A stretch of DNA of 64,000 nucleotides from contig JBCCBM010000016.1 of assembly GCA_039034015.1 (NCBI GenBank), positions 1-64,000 on the forward strand, in the 5' to 3' direction. The stretch is from Acuticoccus sp039034015. Lineage in GTDB: Bacteria > Pseudomonadota > Alphaproteobacteria > Rhizobiales > Amorphaceae. Each line of letters opens with the position of its first letter. The stretch's first letter is position 1. The notes under the pieces were generated by a model, which was not told the origin of the DNA, did not search any database, and saw only the letters and a program-made list of their open reading frames with translations. A program made the position numbers and the translations under genes. Below are positions 63,862-64,000 of this stretch, piece after piece.

Positions 63862-64000
63862 GACTGGGCCTTGATGGCGGCAAGCACACGGTCCGGCGTT
63901 GCCGGCACAGCGGTGAGCCGCGCGCCGGTGGCATCCCGGATCGCGTTCAAGATGGCCGGCGCGGTGGGGATCAACACATGCTCGCCAAGCCCCTTGGCAC
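63858..64000 (-). CDS. Molybdenum hydroxylase large subunit, C-terminal end
   Basis: The last 46 codons of a gene running off the window. GEHVLIPTAPAILNAIRDA followed by TGARLTAVPATPDRVLAAI matches the C-terminus of xanthine dehydrogenase/CO dehydrogenase-type molybdopterin subunits. It would be the first ring-hydroxylating step before the reductase-like gene it overlaps. Confidence 0.75.
   Translation of the reverse strand, partial: AKGLGEHVLIPTAPAILNAIRDATGARLTAVPATPDRVLAAIKAQS

Overview
The window reads as chromosome from a high-GC alphaproteobacterium, most likely of the order Hyphomicrobiales (Rhizobiales). The evidence is the gene order enoyl-CoA hydratase - rpsT - dnaA, the cluster zapE - mdh - sucC/D - sucA/B - lpd, a CckA-type hybrid histidine kinase, an alphaproteobacterial DksA, and a GTTC-N7-GTTC LexA box in front of recA. 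Genus cannot be fixed from the sequence alone. No rRNA, tRNA, CRISPR array, prophage or intact insertion sequence was seen. One short remnant of an IS110-type transposase is present.

Layout. 1-4.9 kb: a TauD-like dioxygenase with an ArsR regulator, an ABC exporter, and a VOC protein with a WYL regulator sharing a strong dyad operator. 4.6-10.9 kb: yggT, pheT, a DUF922 lipoprotein, pheS, a fatty acid hydroxylase on the opposite strand, rplT and rpmI. 10.5-18.2 kb: recF, dnaN, an unrecognised opposing gene, dnaA, a rhodanese, a 0.6 kb AT-richer gap holding a perfect DnaA box, rpsT and an enoyl-CoA hydratase. 18.3-36.4 kb: zapE and the TCA genes mdh, sucC, sucD, sucA, sucB and lpd. A sulfotransferase lies between sucC and sucD, and a two-domain sulfotransferase follows sucB. 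A side block at 24-27.5 kb holds a tiny exported two-cysteine peptide, a lyxose isomerase, a transposase scrap and a chemoreceptor.

36.4-42.5 kb: azoreductase and a divergent LysR, recA, a cysteine-rich secreted protein, cckA and dksA. The lpd and azoreductase stop codons lie at the two ends of a 25-bp tandem repeat array. 42.7-49 kb: moxR-sixA converging on a ycjX - ycjF - VWA - TMEM143-like operon, the best candidate here for an undescribed multi-gene system. 49-53 kb: a lipid-kinase-like protein, a metallophosphatase and a GGDEF/EAL protein. 53-59.5 kb: a tightly overlapped branched-chain-type ABC operon with a fused LivH-LivM permease, ending in a MarR regulator and headed by an amino-acid-synthesis (DUF1185) gene. 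59.6-64 kb: a cytidylyltransferase-like fusion protein, a UPF0280 protein, a 6-hydroxynicotinate reductase-like protein and the end of a molybdenum hydroxylase large subunit.

The core genes cover replication, translation and the TCA cycle. Accessory genes have been slipped into otherwise conserved operons, among them three sulfotransferase domains and a nonulosonate-type cytidylyltransferase. This suggests a decorated acidic surface glycan, but that is inference. The final two operons together look like uptake and reductive breakdown of an N-heterocyclic or amino-acid-like compound, also inference.
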